64,000 bases of DNA from an uncultured Verrucomicrobiota bacterium (GCA_903876795.1 CAIRBK010000082.1:62001-126000), one strand, 5' to 3'. Shown: positions 28,568 to 41,100, numbered from the stretch's first letter. The notes: generated by a model from the letters alone, not told the origin. Made by a program: numbers and translations.

Positions 28568-30347
28568 TCGCCTGTGCTATTCGCGAGGATTCGTGCGTGC
28601 TGAGCGTGGCGGGGTCGAGTGTGGCCAGGACTTCTCCGGCTTTTTGCTTCTCTCCCGTTGCGGCCAAAGCCAGTCCGTAGGCCAAGGCGATCTCCGGGCC
28701 CACTTCATGTCCGGTGAGGGCCGGCTGAAGGAGCTTGATGGCTTCTGCTGCGCGGTTTTGCACCAGCAGAGTCAGCGCGTAGGTTCCCAGATAGGCCCGA
28801 TTCCCGGGGTATTGATGGTGATTATCGGCTGCGATTTGCTCCGCGAGTCGAAGGTCGTTGCCGGTCAGCGCGGCGAAAAACGCATAGTTGTTGGCAACCG
28901 AGTGATCCTTGGTGCGCAGAGAGCGCAGGCGTTTGAACACTCGAAATTGTCCGTCGCTATCGTGTTCCACTTGGTAGTGCCGGGCGAGCGTGCCCAAGGA
29001 TTGGACGGCGATTTCCGGTATCTCGGTGGCCATCCATAGAAGCATCAACGCTTCGTTTCGCAAGCCCCAGGCGTATAGGGACTCAGCTACAAAAAGCGTG
29101 CGACCTCCGTCGGTCGCCGCACGCGCCGAAAGCGTTTCCCAAGCATACGTGGCCTCGGCCGTTCGTTCCGAGCGACGCGCGGCCAGGAGTTCATAGCCGA
29201 GGCGCAAGGGCTCAAGGTCACGCCCCCAGTCGCCGGAGGATACCCACTCCATGAGGCCCGGCCAGTCGGCGACGTGACGAAGTGACTCGGCCGCGCTCAC
29301 GGCGGCCGGCGGCTTACGCACCTTCTCCGTAGGCAGGTTTTTGATCCAGCCTACCGCCTCGGCGGAGCGGCCGATTTGATTTAGCCAGCTTACGAGCAGG
29401 GCGATGTTTGCGGTATCGGTCTCGTGACTCGCTTTCATCGTCCAGAGCACCTCGGCGAAGCGGCGTTCGTCCGTCTTGGACAGGGCAAGCAGGCAATCCG
29501 GCAGGTCTCCCAACGTGCAGCGTGGGTGTCCGCGGAGTGAGTCTGCCCATCTCAGCATGGAGGTTCGGTCGTCGTGGGCCAAAGCATCCTGGAGCAGGTT
29601 GCGACTGGCGTTGGCACCCCACTCGGGATCCTTGACCCACTTGGCGAGCAGATCGAGCCCGCGCTGCCGCGCATCGGGAATACTCGAGCGCAGGAGGACT
29701 ATGCCCAGCGGCACTTCGTTTATCGCCACGGCGCCCTCAATGCTCAATGCATTTTCAAAATGCATGCGTGCCGTTCCGAAGTCGAGGCGGCGTCGCGCGA
29801 GTTCACCCGCGATGCGCTGGGCCCGCGCCGAGCCTACGAACTCGGTGGGTGGCAAGCTGGCGAGTGCCTGTCGGGTTTCGTCCGGCTGTCCGGCCAGCAG
29901 GGCGTCCGAGGCCCAGGTCAGGACGCGATCGGAGTTTGCCGGAACGAGTTCGGCCGCCTTGCGCGAGTAAATGAGAGCGCTGTTTGTATTACCGAGCCGC
30001 CTGGCGAGATCGCCGGCGAGTTGCCAGGTTTCGGGTCGCTGGGGAGCGATCTTGATGGCCTCCTGTATTGATTCCGAGGCCTGCTCTAGCCTGCCTGCCA
30101 CGAGCCATTGTCGCGCCATGTCGACGGCGGTGCGCTGGCGCCACCAAGGATAAACCCACAGGGTCGCCGTTACGGCGAGGACACCTGCGACACAGGGGAA
30201 TAAAAGCGACAACCTGAGGCCCCGTCGTGATTCCCATAGATCCAGACACGCCCACCAGATTTCTCGCATATCCAAAGTCCTCAAAAGTGACCATGCCCGG
30301 TGGGGAGATTGGACGGGCTTTGGCGGCTCTTTTTTGGCGGGATTCAT
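28560..30347 (-). CDS. Membrane-anchored tetratricopeptide repeat protein
   Basis: Single N-terminal TM (LSLLFPCVAGVLAVTATLWVYPWW) then TPR-like repeats. Confidence 0.8.
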   Translation of the reverse strand: MNPAKKEPPKPVQSPHRAWSLLRTLDMREIWWACLDLWESRRGLRLSLLFPCVAGVLAVTATLWVYPWWRQRTAVDMARQWLVAGRLEQASESIQEAIKIAPQRPETWQLAGDLARRLGNTNSALIYSRKAAELVPANSDRVLTWASDALLAGQPDETRQALASLPPTEFVGSARAQRIAGELARRRLDFGTARMHFENALSIEGAVAINEVPLGIVLLRSSIPDARQRGLDLLAKWVKDPEWGANASRNLLQDALAHDDRTSMLRWADSLRGHPRCTLGDLPDCLLALSKTDERRFAEVLWTMKASHETDTANIALLVSWLNQIGRSAEAVGWIKNLPTEKVRKPPAAVSAAESLRHVADWPGLMEWVSSGDWGRDLEPLRLGYELLAARRSERTAEATYAWETLSARAATDGGRTLFVAESLYAWGLRNEALMLLWMATEIPEIAVQSLGTLARHYQVEHDSDGQFRVFKRLRSLRTKDHSVANNYAFFAALTGNDLRLAEQIAADNHHQYPGNRAYLGTYALTLLVQNRAAEAIKLLQPALTGHEVGPEIALAYGLALAATGEKQKAGEVLATLDPATLSTHESSRIAQAIR

Positions 30348-30359
30348 GGAGCGGTCAGT

Positions 30360-30387
30360 TTAATTGAAAAATTGATCGTTCAATTAA
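30360..30387. promoter_or_regulatory. Perfect 8-bp inverted repeat in divergent intergenic region (possible operator)
   Basis: TTAATTGA-N12-TCAATTAA in an AT-rich patch between divergent TPR and VanZ genes. Confidence 0.4.
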
Positions 30388-30455
30388 CTGTTCTAAAGGC
30401 TCCTTGCGAGGAAAGGGCATATTCGCCCCTTGGATTTTTCCGGCGCAGCCTCACC

Positions 30456-32956
<2,501 letters not shown>

Positions 32957-32972
32957 GCTTTCCCAGGCACCG

Positions 32973-33008
32973 TCCCCGCACGGCCCCCGGGCGGGCCGAA
33001 CGCGGGGA
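32973..33008. terminator. Hairpin between convergent ligA and MCP genes, possible terminator
   Basis: TCCCCGC ... GCGGGGA enclosing GGCCC/GGGCC stem; no clear T tract. Confidence 0.45.
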
Positions 33009-33025
33009 TGCGGTTCAGTGAGGTT

Positions 33026-34507
33026 TTACGCAGGCTGGGCGACGCGTTTGGCGTTCGTGGCGGACGGGGGGACACAGAGGTCGCGTCCGTCCACGAGTTG
33101 CATGAGACTGATGACGTTGTGCTGAAGCTCGACGGCCTGGGCGTTGAGTTCTTCGGAGGCGGAGGCGGTTTCCTCGGCGGCCGCGGCGCTGGACTGGACG
33201 ACCTTGTCCATCTCGCCGAGCGCGCCGTTGATTTGGGCGACTCCCTGGCTTTGCTCCTCGCTGGCTTTGGCGATTGTGCTGATCGACGTGTCAAGGTCTC
33301 GGATACGCTGGGTTATCTCGTCGAAACCTTGGGCGACTTCGGTGCAGAGCGCGGCGCCCTGCCGGCTGGAGCTCATCGAGGCGTTGATTTTATCGGCGGT
33401 TTCCTTGGCCGCAGACGCCGCCCGCAGGGCCAGGGAGCGCACTTCTTCGGCCACCACGGAGAAGCCCGCGCCCGCCGGGCCGGCGCGGGCCGCCTCGACG
33501 GCGGCGTTGAGGGCGAGGATGTTGGTCAGGAAGGCAATTTCGTCGATCGTCTTAAGGGTTTTGGCGATGTCCACACTGGCGGTCTCGATGGCATTCATGG
33601 CGGAGAGCAGGCGTTTCATGCGTTCGGAGCCGTTGTCCACCAGATTGCGGGTCATGGACGCTGCGGCGCGGCACTCATGCACCGTGAGGGTGTTTTGCTT
33701 CAGGATGCCGGACATCTCCTCCATGGCGGCGCTGCTTTCTTCGACGGAGGACGCTTGTTCGCTGGCGCCTTGGGCGATGGACTGGCTGGCGGCGGACAGA
33801 CTGGAGGCCGCCGAGGAAACCTGAGCGGCACCAACGTCCAGTTGAGCGGACACCTGACGCAAGCGGGCGTTGATGCTCCGGGAGATGATGACGGCGGCGG
33901 TGATGCTCAGAATAAGGGCGGAAATCGAGATGCCGATCACCCAACGGAACGACTCATAAACGGTTGCCTGCATTTCTTTTACCCCGAGCCGGGCGGCGGC
34001 TTCATTTTCATGGGTCATTTCGCCCACCAGCGCGGCATAGGCATCGTAGGCGGGACGGAATTGCGCGAGATTGAGAGCATCGGCTTCGACTTTTCGCCCC
34101 TCGCGACTTAGAGCCAGGAAGTGCTCGCGAATGTCCACATAGCGGCTGCGGATGGCCTGGAGTTGATCGAAGTTTTCCCGGTCCTTTGGGCGGGTCATGC
34201 CCTTGGCGTAGTCGTCAAAGAATCCGGTCAGCGCCGCCGACTTTGCTTTGATCTCACTCTCCCAACGGGCTTTTTCATCGGGTGTGGCCGCATTGAGATG
34301 ACGAACCGCGTTGAGTTGGTTGCGAATCACCTCGGGCTCGATGTTGGCGAGAGCCTTGAGTCCGGGAAGCGCATTGACGCTCAGGTTGACGAGTTCCCGG
34401 TTGATCAGCGTGAACTTGACGATGATGGCAACGCAGAGCAGGCCGATGGCCCCCAGCAGCAGCATGAAACCGATGGCGATGCGTTGGGCGATGGTGAGTT
34501 TTGACAT
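33026..34507 (-). CDS. Methyl-accepting chemotaxis protein
   Basis: N-terminal TM and sensor-like region; IDEIAFLTNILALNAAVEAARAGPAGAGFSVVAEEVRSLA hairpin tip. Confidence 0.95.
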   Translation of the reverse strand: MSKLTIAQRIAIGFMLLLGAIGLLCVAIIVKFTLINRELVNLSVNALPGLKALANIEPEVIRNQLNAVRHLNAATPDEKARWESEIKAKSAALTGFFDDYAKGMTRPKDRENFDQLQAIRSRYVDIREHFLALSREGRKVEADALNLAQFRPAYDAYAALVGEMTHENEAAARLGVKEMQATVYESFRWVIGISISALILSITAAVIISRSINARLRQVSAQLDVGAAQVSSAASSLSAASQSIAQGASEQASSVEESSAAMEEMSGILKQNTLTVHECRAAASMTRNLVDNGSERMKRLLSAMNAIETASVDIAKTLKTIDEIAFLTNILALNAAVEAARAGPAGAGFSVVAEEVRSLALRAASAAKETADKINASMSSSRQGAALCTEVAQGFDEITQRIRDLDTSISTIAKASEEQSQGVAQINGALGEMDKVVQSSAAAAEETASASEELNAQAVELQHNVISLMQLVDGRDLCVPPSATNAKRVAQPA

Positions 34508-34657
34508 CAATATGAACGGGGCCAAAGGCTCATCGGCACAATAACGCGCGACTGAAGCGAGGGCGCTTGAGGGTGCGAGACCAGGGCCCGTGGCAACCCG
34601 GACGGAACGGTGTGAGCATGCTCGCCGCGCGTCGGGGATTCATGCATGCTGTCGCCC

Positions 34658-35818
34658 ATGACGGACGAACACTTTCTCGACGATGTGCAACGGAGGGCGT
34701 TTCGGTTTTTTTTCGACACCGCGCACCCGCACAGCGGTTTGATTCCAGATCGGGCCAGGGCCGACGGTTCGAAACCGGGCGACATGGCCAGTGTCGCGGC
34801 GGTGGGCTTCGGTCTGACCGCGCTAGCCATCGGGGCGGAACGTGGCTGGGAGTCTCAGGCGGAGTGCCGCGCGTGCGCCGAGCGGGTGCTGCGGACCCTG
34901 TGGCGCGACGTGCAGCACGAAAGAGGGTTTTTCTATCACTTCGTGGACATGCGCACCGGGGTGCGGGGCTGGAATTGCGAGGCGTCGAGCATCGACACGG
35001 GACTGGCGGTTTTCGGGGCGTTGTCCGCCGGGCGTTTTTTTGGAGGGGCGGTCGCGGAGCTTGCGCAGGCCATCGAGGCGCGGGTGGACTGGCCTTGGTT
35101 GGTCGATGAGGGCGGTCGCATACGCCACGGATGGACGCCGGAAAACGGCCTCATGCCGCATAGTTGGGACCAGTATTCCGAGCACTACGGGATGACCTGG
35201 TTTGCAGTGCATGGCGCGAGCCGGCCGACGCCCCCGGAGACGTGGACGGCGTGGCGGCGCGAGCCTTGGGTTGAATATGCGGGCGAACGGTTCCTGCAGC
35301 ATCCGCCGCTGTTTGTGCACCAGTTTCCGCAGGCTTGGATGGATTGGCGCGGCTACATCGACCCGGTCGGGGGCGTGAATTTCTTCGCCAACGCCTGTGC
35401 GGCTACGCGGGCGCAAAAGCGGTTATGCATCGACCTGCGCGACCGTTTTCCTGGATACGGAGAAAATGTGTGGGGGCTCACGTCGTCGGATGGCGCCGCC
35501 GGTTATATCGACTGGGGTGGGCCGGCGGTGCTCGCGGGCGAGGTGGATGCTCGCATCGACGGCACCGTGGTGCCATGCGCCGCAGCGGGATCTCTGCCCT
35601 TTGTGCCGGGCGAGTGCACGGCGGCACTGCGCGAGATGCACGCGCGCTGGGGCGACAAGATCTACGGACCGTATGGCTTTGCCGATGCGTTTAACCCGCA
35701 GACCGGCTGGGTCGGAGCCGACGTCATCGGAATCGACCAGGGCATCACGTTGCTGATGGCGGAAAATCTGCGCTCAGGTCTGGTGTGGAAACTGATGGCG
35801 CCTTGGCGACCCAAGTAG
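34658..35818 (+). CDS. Glucoamylase-like protein (glycoamylase domain, GH144-like)
   Basis: LDDVQRRAFRFFFDTAHPHSGLIPDRA, ASVAAVGFGLTALAIGAERGW, WDQYSEHYGM, GPYGFADAFNP. Confidence 0.8.
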   Translation: MTDEHFLDDVQRRAFRFFFDTAHPHSGLIPDRARADGSKPGDMASVAAVGFGLTALAIGAERGWESQAECRACAERVLRTLWRDVQHERGFFYHFVDMRTGVRGWNCEASSIDTGLAVFGALSAGRFFGGAVAELAQAIEARVDWPWLVDEGGRIRHGWTPENGLMPHSWDQYSEHYGMTWFAVHGASRPTPPETWTAWRREPWVEYAGERFLQHPPLFVHQFPQAWMDWRGYIDPVGGVNFFANACAATRAQKRLCIDLRDRFPGYGENVWGLTSSDGAAGYIDWGGPAVLAGEVDARIDGTVVPCAAAGSLPFVPGECTAALREMHARWGDKIYGPYGFADAFNPQTGWVGADVIGIDQGITLLMAENLRSGLVWKLMAPWRPK

Positions 35819-35874
35819 AACGGCCTTACTAAGAAACGGCGATGAGGCCGCGAAACGCCCCAGCCCCGTCGTGT

Positions 35875-36897
35875 TTATTGTCCTGCATCCGTCTCACCCA
35901 CCAGCGGTCGCATCGACGTTGCCTGGCGGCCGTCGTGAGCAAGTGCGTAGAGCGGGACGTGAGGGTTTTTATCGAGCCGTTTGACCAGGACGGGGTCGGT
36001 GCGCTTGGGCAGCTCCAGCCAGTGGAGCCCAGTGGAGTCGCAAGCGAGGAACCGCGCGTAGGGCTTGAAGACTTCGGGGCGACCCAGGAGGCGGGCGGAG
36101 TCGGCGGGGAAGGCTGCGTTTGCAGCCGTGCGATCCAGGACAAGGCAACTGTAGGCTTGGCTGCGCAGGTCGATGCCGGCTCGATGGGCGAAGCGGACCC
36201 AGTTGGAGTCGTTCTGGATGCCTGCGGGGGGAGGGGCGAAGAAATGGCACCAGTCGCGCTCGTTGGCGGCGTGGAACAGCGGGCAGGTTTCACGGTGCGT
36301 GCACGGGGCGATGATGCGATGAGGTCCGTCGCGGAGTTGGTCGCGAACGAAGGCGAGGGCGCGGCTGTCGGCGTGCGTGCCAGGCTCGATCCAGAGCACG
36401 GCGTTGGCTCCGGCGACTAGGGCGAGGAGGGCGGTGCGTTGGTCGGCAGAGAGCTCGTTAAGCACATGGCTGAGGACAAGCGTGTAGTCTGCGGGCAACG
36501 TGGCGGGTGTCGGCTCGCCGGTGCTCGCCGCAACGGAAAAGTTGGGAAAGTTTTCGCGTGCGCGGGTCACGGCGTAGGCCCTGGCGTGCTCGGAGTGGTC
36601 CCACACATGGAGGGCTGCGAAATGGCCGGGGCCGAAGGCTGCGGCGACGCGACGACCGGCGATGCCGCTGCCGCAGCCCCAATCAAGCAGCGTGGTGCCC
36701 GCCTGGGGGGACCAGCGCCGCAAGGAGAGCTCGCGGAGCAGCGCGTCCCATTTCCAGCCGATGCGTTCGGCGAAGGTGAGATCGTAGCTGGCGAGATCGG
36801 CCGGCGAAGTCCAATAGGGGCCCCGGGTGGCGCCGCCATTGAGAAAGCCCGCGCGAAGACGGTCGAGTGCAGCCCAGTCGATTTGGTCCCAGGTCAT
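35875..36897 (-). CDS. Rsm22-like SAM-dependent methyltransferase
   Basis: LLDWGCGSGIAGRRVAAAFG, LVLSHVLNELSADQR, IIAPCTHRETCPL. Confidence 0.75.
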   Translation of the reverse strand: MTWDQIDWAALDRLRAGFLNGGATRGPYWTSPADLASYDLTFAERIGWKWDALLRELSLRRWSPQAGTTLLDWGCGSGIAGRRVAAAFGPGHFAALHVWDHSEHARAYAVTRARENFPNFSVAASTGEPTPATLPADYTLVLSHVLNELSADQRTALLALVAGANAVLWIEPGTHADSRALAFVRDQLRDGPHRIIAPCTHRETCPLFHAANERDWCHFFAPPPAGIQNDSNWVRFAHRAGIDLRSQAYSCLVLDRTAANAAFPADSARLLGRPEVFKPYARFLACDSTGLHWLELPKRTDPVLVKRLDKNPHVPLYALAHDGRQATSMRPLVGETDAGQ

Positions 36898-36925
36898 TTT
36901 TTAAAAACTTTTAGATGCAAAATCG

Positions 36926-36931
36926 TATAAT
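36926..36931 (+). promoter_or_regulatory. Candidate -10 element upstream of 36953 gene
   Basis: Perfect TATAAT in an AT-rich divergent intergenic region; no convincing -35. Confidence 0.3.
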
Positions 36932-36952
36932 CTATGGCTTAACGTCGCCTGC

Positions 36953-38857
36953 ATGAGCGTCATCGTCACCCGAGTTTCGATTCCGTTTTGTCTGCCCCGG
37001 CGATTTTTTTCAACGGGCCTTGGGCTTGTTTTATTTGTGTTGTCCGGTGTCGCGATGTCGGCGGAGACGGCGCAGGCCATTTTGGATCGTTCGGCCGGCA
37101 CCTATGCTGGATTGAGATCTTGGACGGTGGAACTCACGACGCGCAACCTCGACGTGATGCTCATGTCGACTCCCGTTGAAGATGAGCCGAAGTGTGTGGT
37201 GCGTTCATCCAAGAGTCAGCAGATCAGTCTCAAATTGTGCGTCTTGCAAAACGAGTGGATGGCTACGGTTCGCGATGGCATCGAGGTCAAAGGGGCGGAA
37301 GGCGATTCCGAGCGCGCGTTGCCCAACGGCTACTTTGTGCTGATGCGTATGGCGGGAGAGAACCGGCAGTCGGTTTTCGGTCCGCAAGGCGTTTCGTTTC
37401 AATCCATCGCCAGTGACGCCGGCATCGGCCTGCTCCGAGAAAAGATCAGCACCATCTGGGAAGACGATGTCCTGCTGCCGCTCATCCTAGTGGAAAAGAA
37501 CGGTTCCGCTGCAGCGTCCTTCGATTTGAAGCAGCCCGAGCTCGCGAGCGAGGAAGGCGGAGTCTACCGAATAATCGCTCGCAATACGAAAGGCCGGCCC
37601 GTCGAGGTGTGGATCGACAAGGCCAGCCACTTTGTCGTTCGCTCGCTGGTTTATTTCCGCCCTCAGGTGCCTGGACCCGAGCAGCAGGTCGGGTCGAGCC
37701 CGTTCGTGACGCTGCGCGAGGCGCGGTACTCCCAAAGCCTGAATCCGAACCTTTCGTCGAAGGATTTCAACCTGAGCCTGCCGTCGCGGCTGCCGCCATT
37801 TGATCCGGAGGGTCTCGGTTTCGGTGGTGCGGTGGAGTTGGTGAAACATGCTGGACTGCGCACGACGGCGGACTTGTCGTTCACGGACGAACACTTTCAG
37901 GCGATGGTGAAGGTGGCCGGCGGGGAAAAGGCAGCTTCTGGTTTTAAGGTGAACATCAAGGGCGGCGACTTTGTGCTCACCAATCTGAGCACGCTCCTTG
38001 GCGGGAACCGACTGGTGATTTCAGACGCCAGCGGTCGGGACCTGCCTCCCACGGAGGCCTTTGGTGCCGTGGGTGCGGATATTGCGTTACTACGGATCAA
38101 TCCCAAGGCGGGAGGCCTGAAGCTAGCCGCCAACGTGGCCGATGCGGTGAAGCAGGAGGACCGGATAGGTTTCCTAAAGTTCTGGACTGAAGGTGCGCAG
38201 CCACAACCCAACTACGGCTACGTAAGGACCATAACGCCGAGGTCGGTGGATTTCGGTTACGATCTCGACCCCGAGAGCCGGGGTGGACCGATTCTGGGTT
38301 TTTCCACCTATGAGGTTGTGGGGGTTGTCACGAATGTCGAAACCCGGCGATTGTTGCCGCGCGGCGCCAATGTAAACACGGGGATTTTACCCAGGTTTTC
38401 GGTCACAGAAAGCCGCTGGTTCGGCACGCGTATCGACACGATATCCAAGTGGGAGCCCATCAATTTGACGCGCTTCCGCGCCCAGCATGAAATCATCACC
38501 AAATTCCGGGCGACAACCGATATGTTCATGGCGTTTGTCGAGTTCAACCTCGGCAAGATCGGACCCGGCGAGCGCATCGCGAAACTGGTATCCGAGTTTA
38601 AGGCACAGGCGGTCACGTTCAAAAACAACAAGCCCGAAGTCGCACGATTGAGAAAGGATCTGATCTACGCCCTTCGCACCATGGCGGAAGCGGATGTCTA
38701 TGCGTTTGAACGTGGAGACTATTTCAACTACTTTCTGACCACGGCCAACTGGACGGATAGCATTCCTGCGCAACTGGAATATCGCCGGGCGGTCATCGAG
38801 GTTCTAAAGCAATACGAGACTAATCCGGAGGTATATCTCGGCCGGCTGGGATTATAA
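36953..38857 (+). CDS. Secreted LolA-like (DUF2092-type) domain fused to a degenerate trypsin-like domain
   Basis: N-terminal signal; ILDRSAGTYAGLRSWTVELTTR ... DKASHFVVRSLVYF; then SGFKVNIKGGDFVLTNLSTLLGG ... GADIALLRI ... ESRGGPILGFSTYEVVGVVT aligned by eye to S1C proteases. Confidence 0.65.
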   Translation: MSVIVTRVSIPFCLPRRFFSTGLGLVLFVLSGVAMSAETAQAILDRSAGTYAGLRSWTVELTTRNLDVMLMSTPVEDEPKCVVRSSKSQQISLKLCVLQNEWMATVRDGIEVKGAEGDSERALPNGYFVLMRMAGENRQSVFGPQGVSFQSIASDAGIGLLREKISTIWEDDVLLPLILVEKNGSAAASFDLKQPELASEEGGVYRIIARNTKGRPVEVWIDKASHFVVRSLVYFRPQVPGPEQQVGSSPFVTLREARYSQSLNPNLSSKDFNLSLPSRLPPFDPEGLGFGGAVELVKHAGLRTTADLSFTDEHFQAMVKVAGGEKAASGFKVNIKGGDFVLTNLSTLLGGNRLVISDASGRDLPPTEAFGAVGADIALLRINPKAGGLKLAANVADAVKQEDRIGFLKFWTEGAQPQPNYGYVRTITPRSVDFGYDLDPESRGGPILGFSTYEVVGVVTNVETRRLLPRGANVNTGILPRFSVTESRWFGTRIDTISKWEPINLTRFRAQHEIITKFRATTDMFMAFVEFNLGKIGPGERIAKLVSEFKAQAVTFKNNKPEVARLRKDLIYALRTMAEADVYAFERGDYFNYFLTTANWTDSIPAQLEYRRAVIEVLKQYETNPEVYLGRLGL

Positions 38858-38872
38858 CAGTTTACCCGATGA

Positions 38873-40093
38873 TCAATCTACGAGCGTGAAGTCCAGCCTT
38901 GCGGCCAAGGCTTGGCGGCGGATGCCGTAGAAGGCGGCGAATGCGCGGAGGCGGCCGGCGAGGGCGGTATCGGAGCCGCGAGGGCGCCCCGTTTTGATCG
39001 CGGCGATCATCAGGTTTTTGGCGGTGTGTTCGGTCGAGATGAACTCAAACACCTTGGTTCGGTAGCCCGCCCATTCCAAAAGCAGGGCGCGCAGGGCGTC
39101 GGTAACGAACTCTGCCTGGCGTTCTTGGAAAATGCCGTGCTGGAGCGCCTCGGCCAGCACGTCGGGGGCGGCGAGTTGACGACGCAGTTCCTTCTGGCAA
39201 CAGGGGGAAACGACGAGCAGGCGCGCGCCGGCGGCGATGCCTTTGGCCAGGGCATCGTCGGTGGCGGTGTCGCAGGCATGGAGGGCGACCAGCGCGTCGA
39301 GGTTTTCAAGCGCTACGGAGGCGATGTCGCCGGCGGCGAATCGCAGGTGCGGGGCCAGCCCGTGGTCCCGGGCGAGGTCGTTGCAGAGCGCGACCAACTC
39401 GGGCCGGGCCTCGATGCCGGCGACTTCGGCGCGAGGACCGAGGTGCGCGGCGAGGGCGAAGGTGAGGTAGCCTTTGCCACAACCCATGTCGGCGATGCGG
39501 AGGGGAGGCGGCTCGCCCGCGCCCGCCGTCAGCTCGGAGCCGGCGGGGGTGAGGCCGGCTTCGGCCAGGAGCGTGGCAAGGAGTTCGGTGAATTTTTGGA
39601 TCTGGCGGAACTTGTGGGCCATGCCTTCCCGGGGGAGTCCGCGGTCGTTGGTGACGCCGAGGGCGCGCAGCCACGGGGCGTCGCCAGGGATCAAGTGAGC
39701 CTTGGCTCGGTCGTGGTTTTCGGAGGCGGGCGCGGGGGAGCTGGCGGCGGTCTTCACGGAGAGACGGCCTGTGCCGTCGGAATGGGTCTCAAGCTGGGCC
39801 GTCTGCATCGGCGTGAACAGATGGGCGTCGAGGAAGTCGCCGCCGATGAGGGGCTCGATCAGGGCGAGGGCCTCGGCAGGCGGATGGTTTTTGGTGATGT
39901 CGCGGGTGGCGTGCCGCCAGAGCAGGGAGAGGTGCGGGCCGGCCTTGAGGGTGACGGGGCGGACGAAGAGGTTGTGCAATGTACCGTCGGGGCAGGCCGG
40001 GGAGCGTTTGCCGAGCGTGAGCTTCACCAACATGCCGTCGTGCACGGCGGAGCGCAGGAGGGCGAGGAAGTGGTTGCGGGCGTCGGGGGGCAT
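38873..40093 (-). CDS. Class I SAM-dependent methyltransferase
   Basis: RIADMGCGKGYLTFALAAHLG, ALHACDTATDDALAKGI, VVSPCCQKELRRQL. Confidence 0.82.
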   Translation of the reverse strand: MPPDARNHFLALLRSAVHDGMLVKLTLGKRSPACPDGTLHNLFVRPVTLKAGPHLSLLWRHATRDITKNHPPAEALALIEPLIGGDFLDAHLFTPMQTAQLETHSDGTGRLSVKTAASSPAPASENHDRAKAHLIPGDAPWLRALGVTNDRGLPREGMAHKFRQIQKFTELLATLLAEAGLTPAGSELTAGAGEPPPLRIADMGCGKGYLTFALAAHLGPRAEVAGIEARPELVALCNDLARDHGLAPHLRFAAGDIASVALENLDALVALHACDTATDDALAKGIAAGARLLVVSPCCQKELRRQLAAPDVLAEALQHGIFQERQAEFVTDALRALLLEWAGYRTKVFEFISTEHTAKNLMIAAIKTGRPRGSDTALAGRLRAFAAFYGIRRQALAARLDFTLVD

Positions 40094-41100
40094 CAGGGCA
40101 GGTAATCGGTGGTCATGACCTGATCGACCGTAAGTTTGCCCTTGGGCAGGATGGCGAGTTCTTCGAGCTGGCCGATTTGCGTGAGGAAACGCTCGCGGCT
40201 GATGCGGCCGATGTTGGCCGGGCCTCCGCCGGGGCCGCGTCCGGTCACGAGCTTTTCATCGATGATCATTTTGCGCGAGAAAGCCATGAACTCGTCGGTG
40301 TTGTTGGGATTGGCTTTCTTTAGGAGTTCGTGGGCGGGGGTCGGATCGCCGTCGATGTAGTCGGTCCAGCCTCGGATATAGGCCTTGATGAAGGCGCGGG
40401 CGGCGTCGGGATGGGCGGCCACCCAGGCGCGGTTGGCGACAAGGACCGTGTAGGCGTCGAAACCGCTGTCCCAGGCGTAGAGGAATTTCGGCATTTTCGC
40501 CCCGCCCTTCACGATGTGGTAGGGCTCGGCGATGTAGAAGCCCTGCTGGATAAAGTTTTTGTCAGCCATGAAATTGGCGACGGAGAAGTTCTGCGGGATG
40601 AGGTTAAAATCGATGCCGTATTTTTTGCGCAGGTACGGGAGGAAGGCCCATTCCGGGCGGGCCATGAGGGTTTTGCCGTCGAGATCCTCGAAACGGGACA
40701 CGGGGTTGTCGGCGTGGAGCATGAGCACGGACGGGTCGTTTTGGAAGACGGCGGCGACCTGGACTACGGGCAGACTCTGGGCGATCGCGAGGAGGGTGTT
40801 GGTGCTGTCGGCCTGGGCGAAGTCGGCCTGGCCGGTGGCGAGCTTCGGCATCACGAAAGCATTGGGGCCACCGGGGATAAGCTCCACTTCGAGCCCGGCC
40901 TCCTTGAAGAAGCCCTTGGCCTGTGCCTGGAAAAAACCTCCGTGCTCGGGTTCGGCGACCCAGTCGAGTTGGACGACAATCTTGGTGGGTTTGGGTGCGG
41001 CTGTGGAGTCGGCCGGGGCGGTTTTTGGGCCGCAGCCGGCCAGGGTGAAAAAGGAGGCGGCAAGCGCGGAGAAAACAAGGACAAGGCGGCGGGTATTCAT
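40093..41100 (-). CDS. NMT1/THI5-like ABC transporter substrate-binding lipoprotein
   Basis: Lipobox FFTLAGCGPK; VVQLDWVAEPEHGGFFQAQAKGFFKEAGLEVELIPGG; start overlaps pabC stop. Confidence 0.88.
   Translation of the reverse strand: MNTRRLVLVFSALAASFFTLAGCGPKTAPADSTAAPKPTKIVVQLDWVAEPEHGGFFQAQAKGFFKEAGLEVELIPGGPNAFVMPKLATGQADFAQADSTNTLLAIAQSLPVVQVAAVFQNDPSVLMLHADNPVSRFEDLDGKTLMARPEWAFLPYLRKKYGIDFNLIPQNFSVANFMADKNFIQQGFYIAEPYHIVKGGAKMPKFLYAWDSGFDAYTVLVANRAWVAAHPDAARAFIKAYIRGWTDYIDGDPTPAHELLKKANPNNTDEFMAFSRKMIIDEKLVTGRGPGGGPANIGRISRERFLTQIGQLEELAILPKGKLTVDQVMTTDYLP

Noticed and set aside
38912-40105. 397-aa plus-strand ORF opposite the methyltransferase gene
   Set aside because: Shadow ORF, Gly/Glu/Val-rich; the minus strand encodes a clear SAM methyltransferase.
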